Notes under the pieces: model-generated
The model's input: only the letters and a program-made list of their open reading frames with translations
Told to the model about the DNA's origin: nothing
The model's database searches: none
In this document: one piece after another, positions 8,567-17,440 of the stretch
Layout of the letters: each line of letters begins with the position of its first letter
How positions within the stretch are numbered: position 1 is the first letter of the stretch
Assembly: GCA_001464835.1 (NCBI GenBank)
Contig: LNDS01000011.1
Location: 38,281-102,280 of the forward strand
Direction: 5' to 3'
From: Rhizobiales bacterium Ga0077525
Lineage (GTDB): Bacteria > Pseudomonadota > Alphaproteobacteria > Rhizobiales > Xanthobacteraceae
Length of the DNA: 64,000 nucleotides
Made by a program: the position numbers and the translations under genes

Positions 8567-10201
8567 TTAAGCGGCGCGCCGACCCAGTTTCGCCGCCGGG
8601 CCTCGCGTCGGCGGCAATGCGGTCGGCCGTCGCTCCGGCTCGTATTCCGGCTGCGCCTCAACCTGCTGCTGAACAGCGCTGTCGAAGCGGAAGAATGCCA
8701 CACGCTCATCCATCGCCTGCGCCTGGAATTCGAGCGTCTTGGCAGTGGCGGCATTCTCTTCCACCAGAGCCGAGTTCTGCTGGGTCACTTCATCCATCTG
8801 GGTCAACGCCTTGTTGACCTGATCGATGCCGGTGGACTGCTCGTTGCTGGCATTGGCGATCTCGCCGACGATCGCCGCGACCTTTTTGATCGAGTCGACG
8901 ATTTCACTGAGCGATACGCCGGCCTTGTTGACCAGTTCGACGCCGTCCCTGACCTGTCCGCTCGAATTGGTGATCAGATTGGTGATATCCTTGGCCGCCT
9001 GAGACGAGCGCTGCGCCAGGCTGCGGACTTCCGAAGCAACCACGGAAAAACCACGGCCGGCTTCACCGGCCCGCGCGGCTTCCACCGCGGCATTCAGCGC
9101 CAGCAAATTGGTCTGGCGCGCGATCTCGTCGATGACGCCGATGATGTCAGAAATCTTGCGCGACGATTCCTCGATTTTAGCCATCGCGGTCACGGCTTCG
9201 CTGACGACGCCGCCGCCGCGCTCGGCGACGTTGCTGGTCTCGATGGCAAAGGCGTTCGCCTGGCGCGCGTTTTCCGCGTTCTTGCGCACGATCGAGGAGA
9301 TTTCCTCAAGCGAGGCCGATGTTTCTTCCAGGCTCGCGGCCTGCTCCTCGGTGCGCTGCGATAGGTCGGTCGTGCTGGTGGAAATTTCCGCCGACGCGCT
9401 TGAGACCTCGCGGGTCGATACCGAAATTCCTTGAATCACTTCGCGCATCCGCTCCACCATCGCCGTGACGGCGGCGCTGACGTGACCAACCTCGTCCTTG
9501 CGCCCGACGCCCGGTATGACGACGCTCAGATTGCCGCCGGCGATTTCGGCCAGCGGATCAATCAGCGCGCGAAGTGGCCGGGTCAGCGACGACGCCAGCC
9601 AGACCGTGAGTGCGATGCCGGCAAGCAAAGTGATGCCGGCGAGGCCAGTCAACCGCATGCGGGAGTCGGCAGCCGCCAGTTCGGCACGCGAACGGAAATC
9701 ATAACCATAGGCATTGGCGTTCTCGGCAACGACGTCGATCTCGGATGCCACCGCGCCCCCCTGCGCGATGACAAGCTGCGGCAGCGGCAACTCGGTCACG
9801 CCCTCCGCCGGCGGCTTGAGATAGTTCATGCCGACCTTGTACCAGGCATCGACCATCGGGGTAATCTTGGCGATGTCGCCGACAAAACCTTCGGCTTTCG
9901 CCATGCGCTCGGTTACGATTTCGATATCCGAACGAAAGTCTTGCATCGCCTTGTCGATCGCCGCGAACTCGTCCGGGCGCGCCGCCTGCCGCAGCAGGAT
10001 CGATTTTTCAACCGCATGCCGTGCTTTCGCAAAACTCAACTGGGCCGATCGCGAATGATTGATCGCCATCAAAGGCTCGTCGTAGAGCCGGACCCCCAGC
10101 GAACTTGCATCCGACACCTGTTTGATGCCGTAGCCCGCGAGACCCACGGCGAGGAGAACGACGGCAAGAAACGCCATCATCAGTTTATAGCGAATGGACA
10201 T
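8567..10201 (-). CDS. Methyl-accepting chemotaxis protein (last gene of peroxidase-cupredoxin operon)
   Basis: A 544-residue chemoreceptor. Residues about 5-25 form TM1, followed by a periplasmic helical-bundle-type sensor of about 160 residues, TM2 ([20 protein letters not shown]) and a HAMP domain ([20 protein letters not shown]). The long cytoplasmic coiled coil carries the signalling tip [20 protein letters not shown], which contacts CheA and CheW. Start 10201 (MSIRYKLMM) follows a GGGGGAA-type ribosome site; seven extra in-frame codons upstream are unlikely. The gene starts only 27 bases after the cupredoxin stop, so it is very probably co-transcribed with the cupredoxin and diheme peroxidase. 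No CheB/CheR-binding pentapeptide is evident at the C-terminus. The ligand is unknown; a redox or copper-linked cue is inferred only from context. Confidence 0.93.
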   Translation of the reverse strand: MSIRYKLMMAFLAVVLLAVGLAGYGIKQVSDASSLGVRLYDEPLMAINHSRSAQLSFAKARHAVEKSILLRQAARPDEFAAIDKAMQDFRSDIEIVTERMAKAEGFVGDIAKITPMVDAWYKVGMNYLKPPAEGVTELPLPQLVIAQGGAVASEIDVVAENANAYGYDFRSRAELAAADSRMRLTGLAGITLLAGIALTVWLASSLTRPLRALIDPLAEIAGGNLSVVIPGVGRKDEVGHVSAAVTAMVERMREVIQGISVSTREVSSASAEISTSTTDLSQRTEEQAASLEETSASLEEISSIVRKNAENARQANAFAIETSNVAERGGGVVSEAVTAMAKIEESSRKISDIIGVIDEIARQTNLLALNAAVEAARAGEAGRGFSVVASEVRSLAQRSSQAAKDITNLITNSSGQVRDGVELVNKAGVSLSEIVDSIKKVAAIVGEIANASNEQSTGIDQVNKALTQMDEVTQQNSALVEENAATAKTLEFQAQAMDERVAFFRFDSAVQQQVEAQPEYEPERRPTALPPTRGPAAKLGRRAA

Positions 10202-10228
10202 TGCCCGTTCCCCCAATATCAAATCCGG

Positions 10229-10552
10229 TTAATCGGTGACCTTCACGACCATTTTCATCGATGGGTGAATGGCGCAAATGACACGAACGTCGCCCGCGGC
10301 TTTAAACGTAACCGGGGTGACCGTGCCGGGCTTGGCGGCGCCGACATTGAATTCATTGCCGGTCGTGGTCGACATCACGTTGTGAACAATGTTGTCGTCG
10401 TTGAGAAAATTGACCGGCTCGCCCTTCTTGACGGTGATTTCGGTTTGCGAAAACACCTTGCCCTTCTGGTTGATGGTCTTGTCGGCAGCAACGGCGGCAA
10501 CGGCGGCGCCGGCTACGAAGGCGACGGCCATGGCAAATTTGAGCGTCTTCAT
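10229..10552 (-). CDS. Secreted cupredoxin, amicyanin/plastocyanin-like
   Basis: A 107-residue periplasmic blue-copper protein. The N-terminus (KTLKFAMAVAFVAGAAVAAVAA) is a Sec signal peptide, leaving about 85 mature residues. The type 1 copper ligands are all present: the His of DNIVHNV, then CAIHPSM, which supplies Cys, His and Met with the same CxxHxxM spacing as amicyanin. The start at 10552 is chosen because the AGGAG sits 8 bases ahead of it but only 2 bases ahead of the ATG at 10558. It lies 29 bases after the diheme peroxidase and 27 before the chemoreceptor on the same strand. The likely role is electron transfer to or from the peroxidase. No methylamine dehydrogenase genes are nearby, so a mau name is not justified. 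Confidence 0.9.
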   Translation of the reverse strand: MKTLKFAMAVAFVAGAAVAAVAADKTINQKGKVFSQTEITVKKGEPVNFLNDDNIVHNVMSTTTGNEFNVGAAKPGTVTPVTFKAAGDVRVICAIHPSMKMVVKVTD

Positions 10553-10581
10553 CGTCATCTCTCCTCTAAGGAATTTAAGTT

Positions 10582-11664
10582 CTAGCGTGGCAAATTCGGC
10601 ACAACCGTCGGATCGACGTCGCTGTCGAGGGTTTTCAGGAAGGCGACCAGATCGGCCTTTTCCTGCTTGGTGAGCTTGAGCGGCACTATTGCGTCGGAGC
10701 GGCTTTCGCGCGAGATGCCGCCATGGTCATAATGCTCGATAACGTCTTCGATCGTGGCCACCGAACCGTCATGCATGTAAGGGCCGCGCGCGGAAATCTC
10801 GCGCAAGCCCGGCGTCTTGAAGGCATGCTGCGCCTTGATGACGCCCTTGAGGAACTTGCCGCGGCCGATGTCGTCGCTTGGCAACCCGATGTCATGGAAG
10901 CTGTCGTCGGTGAAATTCCAGCCGCTATGACAGGCGCTGCATTGCGCCTTTGTGTTGAACACGGTGAAGCCGCGCTTGGCGTCTTCGGATATCGCCTTCT
11001 CGTTGCCTTCGATCCAGGCGTCGAACGGCGCAATTCCGGAGACGATGGTGCGTTCGTAAGTCGCGATCGCCTTGGCGATCGAATCGGCGGCAATGGCCTT
11101 GCCTGGGAACGCCGCCTCGAACAACGGCTTGTATTCGGGAATGCCGTTCAGGCGCTTCAGCAACTTGTCGAGCGGCATGTTCATTTCAACATCCGCCTGA
11201 ATAGGACCGAGCGCCTGCTCTTCGAGCGTCTCGGCGCGGCCGTCCCACATGAAAATCTGGCCATAAGCGGCGTTGATGATGGTCGGCGAGCGGCGGCCGA
11301 GGGCCTTCATTTCATTGCCGACGCCTTTGGGCAGGCCGTCGCCAAAGCCGAAGCCGGGGCTGTGACAGGACGCGCAGGACTGCACATTGGCGGCAGACAG
11401 GCGCGTATCGAAATAAAGTTTCTTGCCGAGCGAGGCTTTCGCGGCTGTGTAGGGATTGTCCTTCGGGAAGGTGATGGTCTTGGGACGGCGATACTCGTCC
11501 CGCATCTTTTCAAGCGACGCGGTTGGCGCCTGAACGACATTGACGACGGTTGCCTGTCCGACGACGGCTTGCGCCAGCGCCATACTGGAACTGTGTCCCG
11601 TTGCCGCAACGACAAGCACGATAACGGCGACAGCTTGTGCCGGCACACTCATGAACATGCGCAT
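10582..11664 (-). CDS. Diheme cytochrome-c peroxidase (CcpA/MauG superfamily)
   Basis: A 360-residue periplasmic diheme enzyme. A signal peptide spans about residues 1-32 (AVAVIVLVVAATGHSSSMALAQ). Two c-type heme sites, CASCH at 97-101 and CSACH at 242-246, are spaced as in bacterial cytochrome-c peroxidases. Other family signatures are RRSPTIINAAYGQIFMWDGRAE and KTPGLREISARGPYMHDGS, whose Met and His lie in the expected heme-ligand region. The family reduces H2O2 using a small electron donor; MauG relatives instead oxidise protein tryptophans. The downstream cupredoxin is the obvious candidate donor. It is the first gene of an apparent three-gene operon ending in a chemoreceptor. A perfect dyad about 86 bases upstream may be its operator. 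Confidence 0.93.
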   Translation of the reverse strand: MRMFMSVPAQAVAVIVLVVAATGHSSSMALAQAVVGQATVVNVVQAPTASLEKMRDEYRRPKTITFPKDNPYTAAKASLGKKLYFDTRLSAANVQSCASCHSPGFGFGDGLPKGVGNEMKALGRRSPTIINAAYGQIFMWDGRAETLEEQALGPIQADVEMNMPLDKLLKRLNGIPEYKPLFEAAFPGKAIAADSIAKAIATYERTIVSGIAPFDAWIEGNEKAISEDAKRGFTVFNTKAQCSACHSGWNFTDDSFHDIGLPSDDIGRGKFLKGVIKAQHAFKTPGLREISARGPYMHDGSVATIEDVIEHYDHGGISRESRSDAIVPLKLTKQEKADLVAFLKTLDSDVDPTVVPNLPR

Positions 11665-11749
11665 CGATGCAGCCCCTCGTTACATCGCGGCCCGCACAAG
11701 AATCGCGGCGCGACTGGCGATATTGCGATGCATGATGACGGCGAGACAT

Positions 11750-11771
11750 CACGAAATGCTTGAATTTCGTG
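11750..11771. promoter_or_regulatory. Perfect 8-bp dyad upstream of the peroxidase operon
   Basis: CACGAAAT (11750-11757), a 6-base spacer, and ATTTCGTG (11764-11771) make a perfect inverted repeat 86 bases ahead of the peroxidase start. Arm length and spacing fit an operator for a dimeric regulator. No regulator gene is adjacent, so the protein that would bind is unknown. Confidence 0.45.
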
Positions 11772-11812
11772 CTTATCGAGTATGAGGCAGCATTTTAATA
11801 AAACTGTTTATG

Positions 11813-11861
11813 AATTCGCCTTTTGCGCGATATCGACGGTATTACGCGCCAAAGGCGAATT
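11813..11861 (-). terminator. Long inverted repeat just after the second chemoreceptor, terminator-like
   Basis: AATTCGCCTTTTGCGCG (11813-11829) and CGCGCCAAAGGCGAATT (11845-11861) are 17-base arms with one mismatch and a 15-base loop, beginning 8 bases after the chemoreceptor stop. On the transcribed (minus) strand the stem is followed by an A/T-rich stretch but no clean U-run. It may end or protect the chemoreceptor mRNA. Confidence 0.4.
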
Positions 11862-11869
11862 AGTCGGAA

Positions 11870-13804
11870 TCAGGCCGCCGCTGCGCGCCGGTTGCTGTCA
11901 TGCGACGGCCCGGCCGAAAGCGCGACCGGCGCATGGGAGGCCGGTGCTGACGCCCGATGACCGTCGGCGTCGCCGGCAATGCGGAAGTAAGCGATCTGAT
12001 GGTCCATCGCCTTGGCCTGGTTCTCCAGCACCTTGGCGGTCGCCGCATTTTCTTCGACCAGCGCCGAGTTCTGCTGCGTGACGTCGTCCATTTGCGACAA
12101 CGCCTTGTTGATCTCTTCGATGCCGGTCGCCTGCTCGGTGCTGGCATTGGCGATTTCGGCCACCACGGTCACGACTTTCCTGATCGAGTCGACGATTTCG
12201 TTGAGCGATACGCCGGCGCGGCTGACAAGCTCAACGCCGTTTTTGACCTGGCCGTTCGACGTCGTGATCAAAATATTGATGTCTTTGGCCGCCTGCGACG
12301 AGCGCTGGGCCAGGCTGCGCACCTCGGAAGCGACGACGGCGAAACCGCGCCCGGCTTCGCCGGCCCGCGCCGCTTCGACCGCGGCGTTGAGCGCGAGCAG
12401 ATTGGTCTGCCGCGCGATCTCGTCGATGACGCCGATGATCTCGGAGATGTTGCGCGAGGAGTCTTCGATCTTGGCCATGGCGGCGACCGCTTGCGCGACG
12501 ACGATGCCGCCGCGGCCGGCGACCTCTTGCGTGGCGCTGGCGGATTCGCTCGCCAACTGGGCGTTCTCTGCGTTCTTGCGCACCGTCGCCGACAATTCCT
12601 CCATCGCCGCCGACGTTTCCTCGAGCGAGGCGGCCTGCTCCTCGGTGCGTTGCGACAGGTCGGTGGTGCTGGTCGAGATTTCGGCCGATGCGTTGGTGAC
12701 TTCGCGTCCCGATGAGCGTATCTCGCCGAGCGTGGCGCTGACGCGGACCGCCATTTCATCGACCGCGACCGCCATGTCGCCGATCTCGTCCTTGCGGCGG
12801 CGCCACGGCACCGAAATATTGAAATCGCCCCCGGCGAGCTTCTGCAATTCCCCGGCCATGCCGATGATCGGCCGGATGATGGCGCGCGCGTTGAAGAATG
12901 AGAAAACAGCGGCGAAGATGACCGTAACCAGAATAACGGCCTGCATCAGCCACTCAGCCTGGGCGCGCGCTTGCGTTGCGGCGGCGTGCGCCGCGCTGTC
13001 GATTTTATCGATGCCGGCATCGAGCGCCTCGATTTCCGGCTCCATTTTGGCGTAGCCGTCCGACATCCGGACCTGCGCGTCGGTGACGATTTTCATGCCG
13101 CTCATATAAGCGGCGAAGTCGCGCTGATACGCACCAAGCTTGGCGAGAATGTCGGCCTGGGCGGGCGCGGGTATGGCGGACGCCTCTACGGTGGCGGCAA
13201 AACTCTTCGCTGCCTTCATCATTTCGTCGCCGTATCGGGCGGCGCGACGCAGCATGAAATCCTTCTCATGGCGCCGCATGGTCAGCATGCCGGCTGTCGC
13301 CGACGGTTCCTTGACCTTCACCAGTTCGGTTTCGATGGCATGCACCGAGGCGCGCAACGCGCCTTCCAGGCCGGCGTTTTCATTGAGACCGAGGAGCTGT
13401 GCCGCGTTGACAAGCGCGGCGAAATTTTTGACATAGGCGTCGAAGCCGGCGCGCACGGCATCGACGACGCCCACCATCTCGGCCTGCCCGGCCGCCGTCA
13501 GTCGTTGTTTGAGTTCGTCGAGTTCGGCCTTGGCCGCAACCGAAATATCGCCGTGGCTCTTGGCGTATTTGTCGTCCTTGCGCAGCAGGAAGTCCTTTTC
13601 GGCGCGGCGCGCCCGCAGCAACTTGTTGTCGATATCCTTGGTCAGGTTGCGCGCCGTCGCGGCGTCATCGGAGATTTTCTGGTAGCGCGCCGTCGTCGAA
13701 ACACCCGCCACGTAAATGCCACCGGTCAGCAGCAGGCCGAGAATGCCGACCGCGCCAATGGCGAAAATCTTGTGGCTAAGACGGATCCGAAACGTAAAGG
13801 CCAT
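11870..13804 (-). CDS. Methyl-accepting chemotaxis protein (paralogue with larger sensor)
   Basis: A 644-residue chemoreceptor. TM1 lies near residues 8-32 ([23 protein letters not shown]). It is followed by a periplasmic sensor of about 240 residues that is mostly helical and contains two [16 protein letters not shown] / [15 protein letters not shown] repeats, typical of helical-bimodular (HBM-type) sensors. TM2 ([19 protein letters not shown]), HAMP and the signalling tip [20 protein letters not shown] follow. Its signalling domain is nearly the same as that of the receptor at 8567, while the sensor differs. Start 13804 (MAFTFRI) has GGAGG nine bases upstream; the TTG at 13813 is rejected. 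It sits upstream of, and on the same strand as, the peroxidase operon, separated by 205 bases with a terminator-like stem, so it is probably a separate transcript. Ligand unknown. Confidence 0.93.
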   Translation of the reverse strand: MAFTFRIRLSHKIFAIGAVGILGLLLTGGIYVAGVSTTARYQKISDDAATARNLTKDIDNKLLRARRAEKDFLLRKDDKYAKSHGDISVAAKAELDELKQRLTAAGQAEMVGVVDAVRAGFDAYVKNFAALVNAAQLLGLNENAGLEGALRASVHAIETELVKVKEPSATAGMLTMRRHEKDFMLRRAARYGDEMMKAAKSFAATVEASAIPAPAQADILAKLGAYQRDFAAYMSGMKIVTDAQVRMSDGYAKMEPEIEALDAGIDKIDSAAHAAATQARAQAEWLMQAVILVTVIFAAVFSFFNARAIIRPIIGMAGELQKLAGGDFNISVPWRRRKDEIGDMAVAVDEMAVRVSATLGEIRSSGREVTNASAEISTSTTDLSQRTEEQAASLEETSAAMEELSATVRKNAENAQLASESASATQEVAGRGGIVVAQAVAAMAKIEDSSRNISEIIGVIDEIARQTNLLALNAAVEAARAGEAGRGFAVVASEVRSLAQRSSQAAKDINILITTSNGQVKNGVELVSRAGVSLNEIVDSIRKVVTVVAEIANASTEQATGIEEINKALSQMDDVTQQNSALVEENAATAKVLENQAKAMDHQIAYFRIAGDADGHRASAPASHAPVALSAGPSHDSNRRAAAA

Positions 13805-13949
13805 GGCCGGCAACCTCCAATGAACGCACGCGGGCGCCTTCTTGGAAGCGCGGCCCTGGCGTTTGATGGAACCAGCCTAGTTGGCAATAATTAGAGAAAT
13901 CTCCAGAACCACGACATCGTAGTGTGGCAATCCAGATTGTCATGCCGCG

Positions 13950-14768
13950 CTATTCGCGGCGCGTCTCAAGCCAGCGCTTGAGGTAAACCAGCGCGAGCGC
14001 GCGTTCGTCCTCGGTCGACTGCTGGTAGGCTGAGTCATACAGCTTTTCGACCCAGGCGAGATCGGTGGTGCGCGCCGAGTCCTTGGCGAGTGTCAACCAC
14101 ATCAGCCCGCGCGCCGCCTGGCGCGGCACATGATCGCCGGCAAACAGCATGGCGCCCAGCATGGCCTGCGCCTGGCACTGGCCCTTCTGCGCCGAGAGGC
14201 CGAACCAGCGCAAAGCTGTGCGCGGATCGAGCGGCGCGCCGTTGCCCTTGAGGTAAAGCTGCGCCAGATAATACTGCGCATCGGGATCGCGGAAATACGA
14301 CGCCGCGTAGTCGAACATCTGCCGCGCCCGCTCGGGGTCCGCTTTGACCCGCGTGTTGGGGATGCCGTCGAGGTAATAGTGGCCGAGAGCGACGAAGGCA
14401 TTGGCGACAAAGCGCGACTGCGGCGCGTCCGGATTGTCTTCGGCATGGCTGTCGGCAATGCGGCGGAAGTAATCGAAGGCCTTGAGGTCGTTCTGGGCGA
14501 CGCCGTCGCCGGCGGCATACATGCGGCCGAGTTTCCATTGCGCCAGCGCATGCCCCTTCTCGGCGGCATATTCGAGCGAACTCAGCGCCTTGATCTTCTC
14601 GCCGGTCTTGAGCCATTGCGCGCCGGACCGGAACGCCTCCATCGGCGTCAGCGCCGGGGCCGAAGCCATGGCGCTGTCCGACTTGGTGCCGTCGAAGGCA
14701 AAAGACGGCGTGGCCCACATGGCCACGCCGAAAAACGCCACCCGCAACAGGGTCTCAGGTATCCGCAT
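13950..14768 (-). CDS. exoR: ExoR-like periplasmic Sel1/TPR-repeat regulator
   Basis: A 272-residue secreted protein. The signal peptide ends near AMWATPSFAFDG (residue 25) and is followed by tandem Sel1-like/TPR repeats: SLEYAAEKGHALAQWKLGRMYAAGDGV, VANAFVALGHYYLDGIP, and AQYYLAQLYLKGNGAP with a following LRWFGLSAQKGQCQAQAMLG. Length and repeat order match rhizobial ExoR (about 268 aa), the periplasmic repressor of the ExoS-ChvI two-component system controlling exopolysaccharide and motility. The true start is 14768; the longer frame to 14951 lies inside ilvD. The start overlaps the ilvD stop by 14 bases, so translation is probably coupled. exoS and chvI are not in the window. Family membership is strong; the regulatory role here is inferred. 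Confidence 0.85.
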   Translation of the reverse strand: MRIPETLLRVAFFGVAMWATPSFAFDGTKSDSAMASAPALTPMEAFRSGAQWLKTGEKIKALSSLEYAAEKGHALAQWKLGRMYAAGDGVAQNDLKAFDYFRRIADSHAEDNPDAPQSRFVANAFVALGHYYLDGIPNTRVKADPERARQMFDYAASYFRDPDAQYYLAQLYLKGNGAPLDPRTALRWFGLSAQKGQCQAQAMLGAMLFAGDHVPRQAARGLMWLTLAKDSARTTDLAWVEKLYDSAYQQSTEDERALALVYLKRWLETRRE

Positions 14769-16479
14769 AACAATGCTTCTCTGCCGCGCCGCCCGGATGG
14801 GTGACCGCGCCATCGACGGCCGGACCCACTTGCTGCGCGTATTTCCAAAGGTAGCCGGACGACGCCTCGCTCTCGCGCGGCTTCCACGCCGCGTGACGCT
14901 TGGCCATTTCGTCGTCGGAGATCTGAACGTCGATGGTGCCGTTGACGGCATCGATGACGATGATATCGCCGTCCTTGACCAGGCCTATCGGGCCGCCGAG
15001 CGCTGCTTCCGGGCCGACATGGCCGATGCAGAAGCCGCGGGTAGCGCCGGAGAAGCGGCCGTCGGTGATCAAGGCAACCTTGTCGCCCATGCCCTGGCCG
15101 TAAAGTGCTGCCGTGGTCGACAGCATTTCGCGCATGCCGGGGCCGCCCTTGGGCCCTTCGTAACGGATGACGAGAACCTCGCCTTCCTTGTATTTCTTGT
15201 TGCGCACCGCCTCGAAGCAGGCTTCCTCGCCGTCGAAGCAACGCGCCGGTCCGGTGAACTTCTGGTTCGCCATGCCGGCGACCTTCACGATGGCGCCGTC
15301 GGGAGCGAGGTTGCCCTTGAGGCCGACCACGCCGCCGGTCTTGGTCAACGGCTCGGCCGCCGAGCGCACGACATCCTGGTCCGGATTCCATTTCACGGAC
15401 TTCAGGTTCTCGGCAATGGTACGCCCAGTTACTGTCATGCAATCGCCGTGCAGATATCCGTGGTCGAGCAATGTCTTCATCAGAAGCGGGATGCCGCCAA
15501 CCTCGAACATATCCTTGGCGACATAACGGCCGCCCGGTTTCAAATCTGCGATATACGGTGTCTTTTTGAAGATTTCGGCGACGTCGAATAGGGTGAATTC
15601 GATGCCGCATTCATGCGCGATCGCCGGCAGATGCAGCGCCGCATTGGTCGAGCCGCCCGAGGCGGCGACGACGGCAGCGGCGTTTTCCAGCGCCTTGCGG
15701 GTGACGATGTCGCGCGGGCGGATGTTCTTGGCGATCAGTTCCATGATCTTCTCGCCGGCCAGCATGCAGAATTTGTCGCGGATTTCGTAAGGCGCCGGCG
15801 CGCCGGCCGAATACGGCAAAGCCAAGCCGATGGCTTCCGAGACTGTCGCCATGGTGTTGGCGGTAAACTGGGCGCCGCAGGCGCCGGCCGACGGACAGGC
15901 GACCTGTTCCATTTCGTCGAGGTCTTCGTCCGACAGCGAGCCTACCGAATTGCGGCCGACCGCCTCGAACATATCCTGTACGGTGATCTGCTTGCCCTTG
16001 TAGGTGCCGGGCAGGATCGAGCCGCCATAGATGAAGATCGACGGCACGTTGAGCCGCACCATGGCCATCATCATGCCGGGCAGCGACTTGTCGCAGCCGG
16101 CCAAGCCGACAATGGCGTCATAGGCGTGGCCGCGCATGGTCAGTTCGACCGAGTCGGCGATGACCTCGCGCGACGGCAGCGAGGCGTACATGCCGGCATG
16201 GCCCATGGCGATGCCGTCGGTGACGCTGATGGTGCAGAATTCGCGCGGCGTGCCGTTGGCCGAGGCGACGCCCTTTTTCACGGCCTGCGCCTGGCGCATC
16301 AGCGAAATGTTGCACGGGGCGGCCTCGTTCCAGCACGAGGCGACGCCGACGAAGGGCTGGTGGATTTGGGCCTTGGTCAGGCCCATGGCGTAATAATAGG
16401 AGCGGTGCGGCGCGCGTGACGGGCCTTCGGTCACGTGGCGGCTGGGCAGTTTCGACTTGAGATCGGTCTTCGCGTCCAT
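14755..16479 (-). CDS. ilvD: Dihydroxy-acid dehydratase
   Basis: A 574-residue Fe-S dehydratase that converts 2,3-dihydroxy-3-methylbutanoate (and the isoleucine analogue) to the 2-keto acid in valine, isoleucine and leucine biosynthesis. It shows the IlvD/Edd signatures [32 protein letters not shown] and the C-terminal [12 protein letters not shown] and [22 protein letters not shown]. Cluster-ligand cysteines are present in the first two motifs. The start at 16479 ([10 protein letters not shown]) gives the usual N-terminus. The 3' end overlaps exoR, an unusual partner for an amino-acid biosynthesis gene. No leader peptide or attenuator was recognised in the upstream 275 bases. Confidence 0.96.
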   Translation of the reverse strand: MDAKTDLKSKLPSRHVTEGPSRAPHRSYYYAMGLTKAQIHQPFVGVASCWNEAAPCNISLMRQAQAVKKGVASANGTPREFCTISVTDGIAMGHAGMYASLPSREVIADSVELTMRGHAYDAIVGLAGCDKSLPGMMMAMVRLNVPSIFIYGGSILPGTYKGKQITVQDMFEAVGRNSVGSLSDEDLDEMEQVACPSAGACGAQFTANTMATVSEAIGLALPYSAGAPAPYEIRDKFCMLAGEKIMELIAKNIRPRDIVTRKALENAAAVVAASGGSTNAALHLPAIAHECGIEFTLFDVAEIFKKTPYIADLKPGGRYVAKDMFEVGGIPLLMKTLLDHGYLHGDCMTVTGRTIAENLKSVKWNPDQDVVRSAAEPLTKTGGVVGLKGNLAPDGAIVKVAGMANQKFTGPARCFDGEEACFEAVRNKKYKEGEVLVIRYEGPKGGPGMREMLSTTAALYGQGMGDKVALITDGRFSGATRGFCIGHVGPEAALGGPIGLVKDGDIIVIDAVNGTIDVQISDDEMAKRHAAWKPRESEASSGYLWKYAQQVGPAVDGAVTHPGGAAEKHCYADT

Positions 16480-16754
16480 CGTACTCTTGGGCCCCCCGCC
16501 CTATTCCCAGCGCCGTCAGTGCGACCCCGGCTTTGATAAAAAAGCGAAGGTCCCTGATCCTCTCAAAACCCGGAGAAAAACATCCTCCGGACAAGCGGAA
16601 AACCAGAACTCCCGCAACGGTTTGCACCGCCACTTTGGAAGCCTTCGATGTCGGCGCAGGGTATGGCCAAATCGCGGCATGGCGAGCCATGATGCATCCC
16701 AATCGCTTAATTGTTCCTCACCTGTTGCACGCATGTCACAGAGTCGTCGCCGGA

Positions 16755-17354
16755 ATGCCGCCAAGCGTTAAAATCCAGCCGCCAAAAATTAACAGGTCGT
16801 TCTTCGACCGCTCGGTGCACAAGGTGGCGCCCGAGCTGATCGGGGCGACGCTCACGGTGGACGGCGTCGGCGGGGTCATCGTCGAGGTCGAGGCCTATCA
16901 CCACACCGACCCGGCCGCGCACAGCTATGGCGGCCAGACCGAACGCAACGGCGTCATGTTCGGGCCGCCGGGCTTCGCCTACGTCTACCGGTCCTACGGC
17001 ATCCACTGGTGCCTGAACTTCGTCTGCGAGGCGGAGGGCTCGGCCAGCGCCGTGCTGATCCGGGCGCTGGAGCCGTTGGTCGGGATTGCTGCAATGCGGC
17101 GAAGGCGGGGAAAGGACCTGGACAGACCGGACGACCGGGCGCTGTGCTCCGGCCCCGGCAAGCTGGCGCAGGCGCTCGGCGTCAGCATCAAGCACAACGG
17201 GATGCGGCTCGACCGGCCGCCGTTCGAACTGCGGGCGTCTGTGGGCAGTCCGGAAATCGTGACCGGCCCGCGCATCGGTATTTCCAAAGCGGTCGACGAG
17301 CCGTGGCGCTATGGGCTGAAGGGATCAAGGTATTTGAGCAAGCCGTTCAAGTAA
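16755..17354 (+). CDS. DNA-3-methyladenine glycosylase (AAG/MPG family)
   Basis: A 199-residue alkyladenine DNA glycosylase of the eukaryotic-like AAG family, which removes alkylated purines in base-excision repair. Signatures are [26 protein letters not shown] (catalytic Glu), [39 protein letters not shown], and the C-terminal [13 protein letters not shown] and [15 protein letters not shown]. All family landmarks are intact. The open frame extends to 16533, but the extra 74 residues look non-coding and the start at 16755 matches the family length. A 275-base gap separates it from divergent ilvD; nothing else was recognised there. A palindromic repeat follows the stop. Confidence 0.93.
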   Translation: MPPSVKIQPPKINRSFFDRSVHKVAPELIGATLTVDGVGGVIVEVEAYHHTDPAAHSYGGQTERNGVMFGPPGFAYVYRSYGIHWCLNFVCEAEGSASAVLIRALEPLVGIAAMRRRRGKDLDRPDDRALCSGPGKLAQALGVSIKHNGMRLDRPPFELRASVGSPEIVTGPRIGISKAVDEPWRYGLKGSRYLSKPFK

Positions 17355-17356
17355 CC

Positions 17357-17433
17357 CTGTCGTCCCCGCGAAGGCGGGGACCCAGTAATCCCTGACCGGG
17401 GTTACTGGATGCCCGCTTTCGCGGGCATGACAG
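17357..17433. repeat. Palindromic mosaic intergenic repeat, copy 2
   Basis: A 77-base element between the convergent ends of the glycosylase and valS. Outer arms CTGTC and GACAG enclose three hairpins: GTCCCCGC/GCGGGGAC, CCAGTAA/TTACTGG and TGCCCGC/GCGGGCA. The folded form would be a cloverleaf-like cruciform. It is nearly identical in its outer parts to 3086-3174. Likely a dispersed, non-autonomous repeat that also works as a bidirectional terminator or 3' mRNA stabiliser. Confidence 0.85.
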
Positions 17434-17440
17434 CTCTACC

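Noticed and set aside
9431..10585. A 384-codon plus-strand open frame
   Set aside because: Opposite the chemoreceptor and cupredoxin genes, both of which have full functional motifs and good ribosome sites.
16516..16764. Possible small minus-strand gene in the ilvD/glycosylase gap
   Set aside because: No ribosome site, no hydrophobic or conserved pattern, and it overlaps the promoter region of both neighbours.
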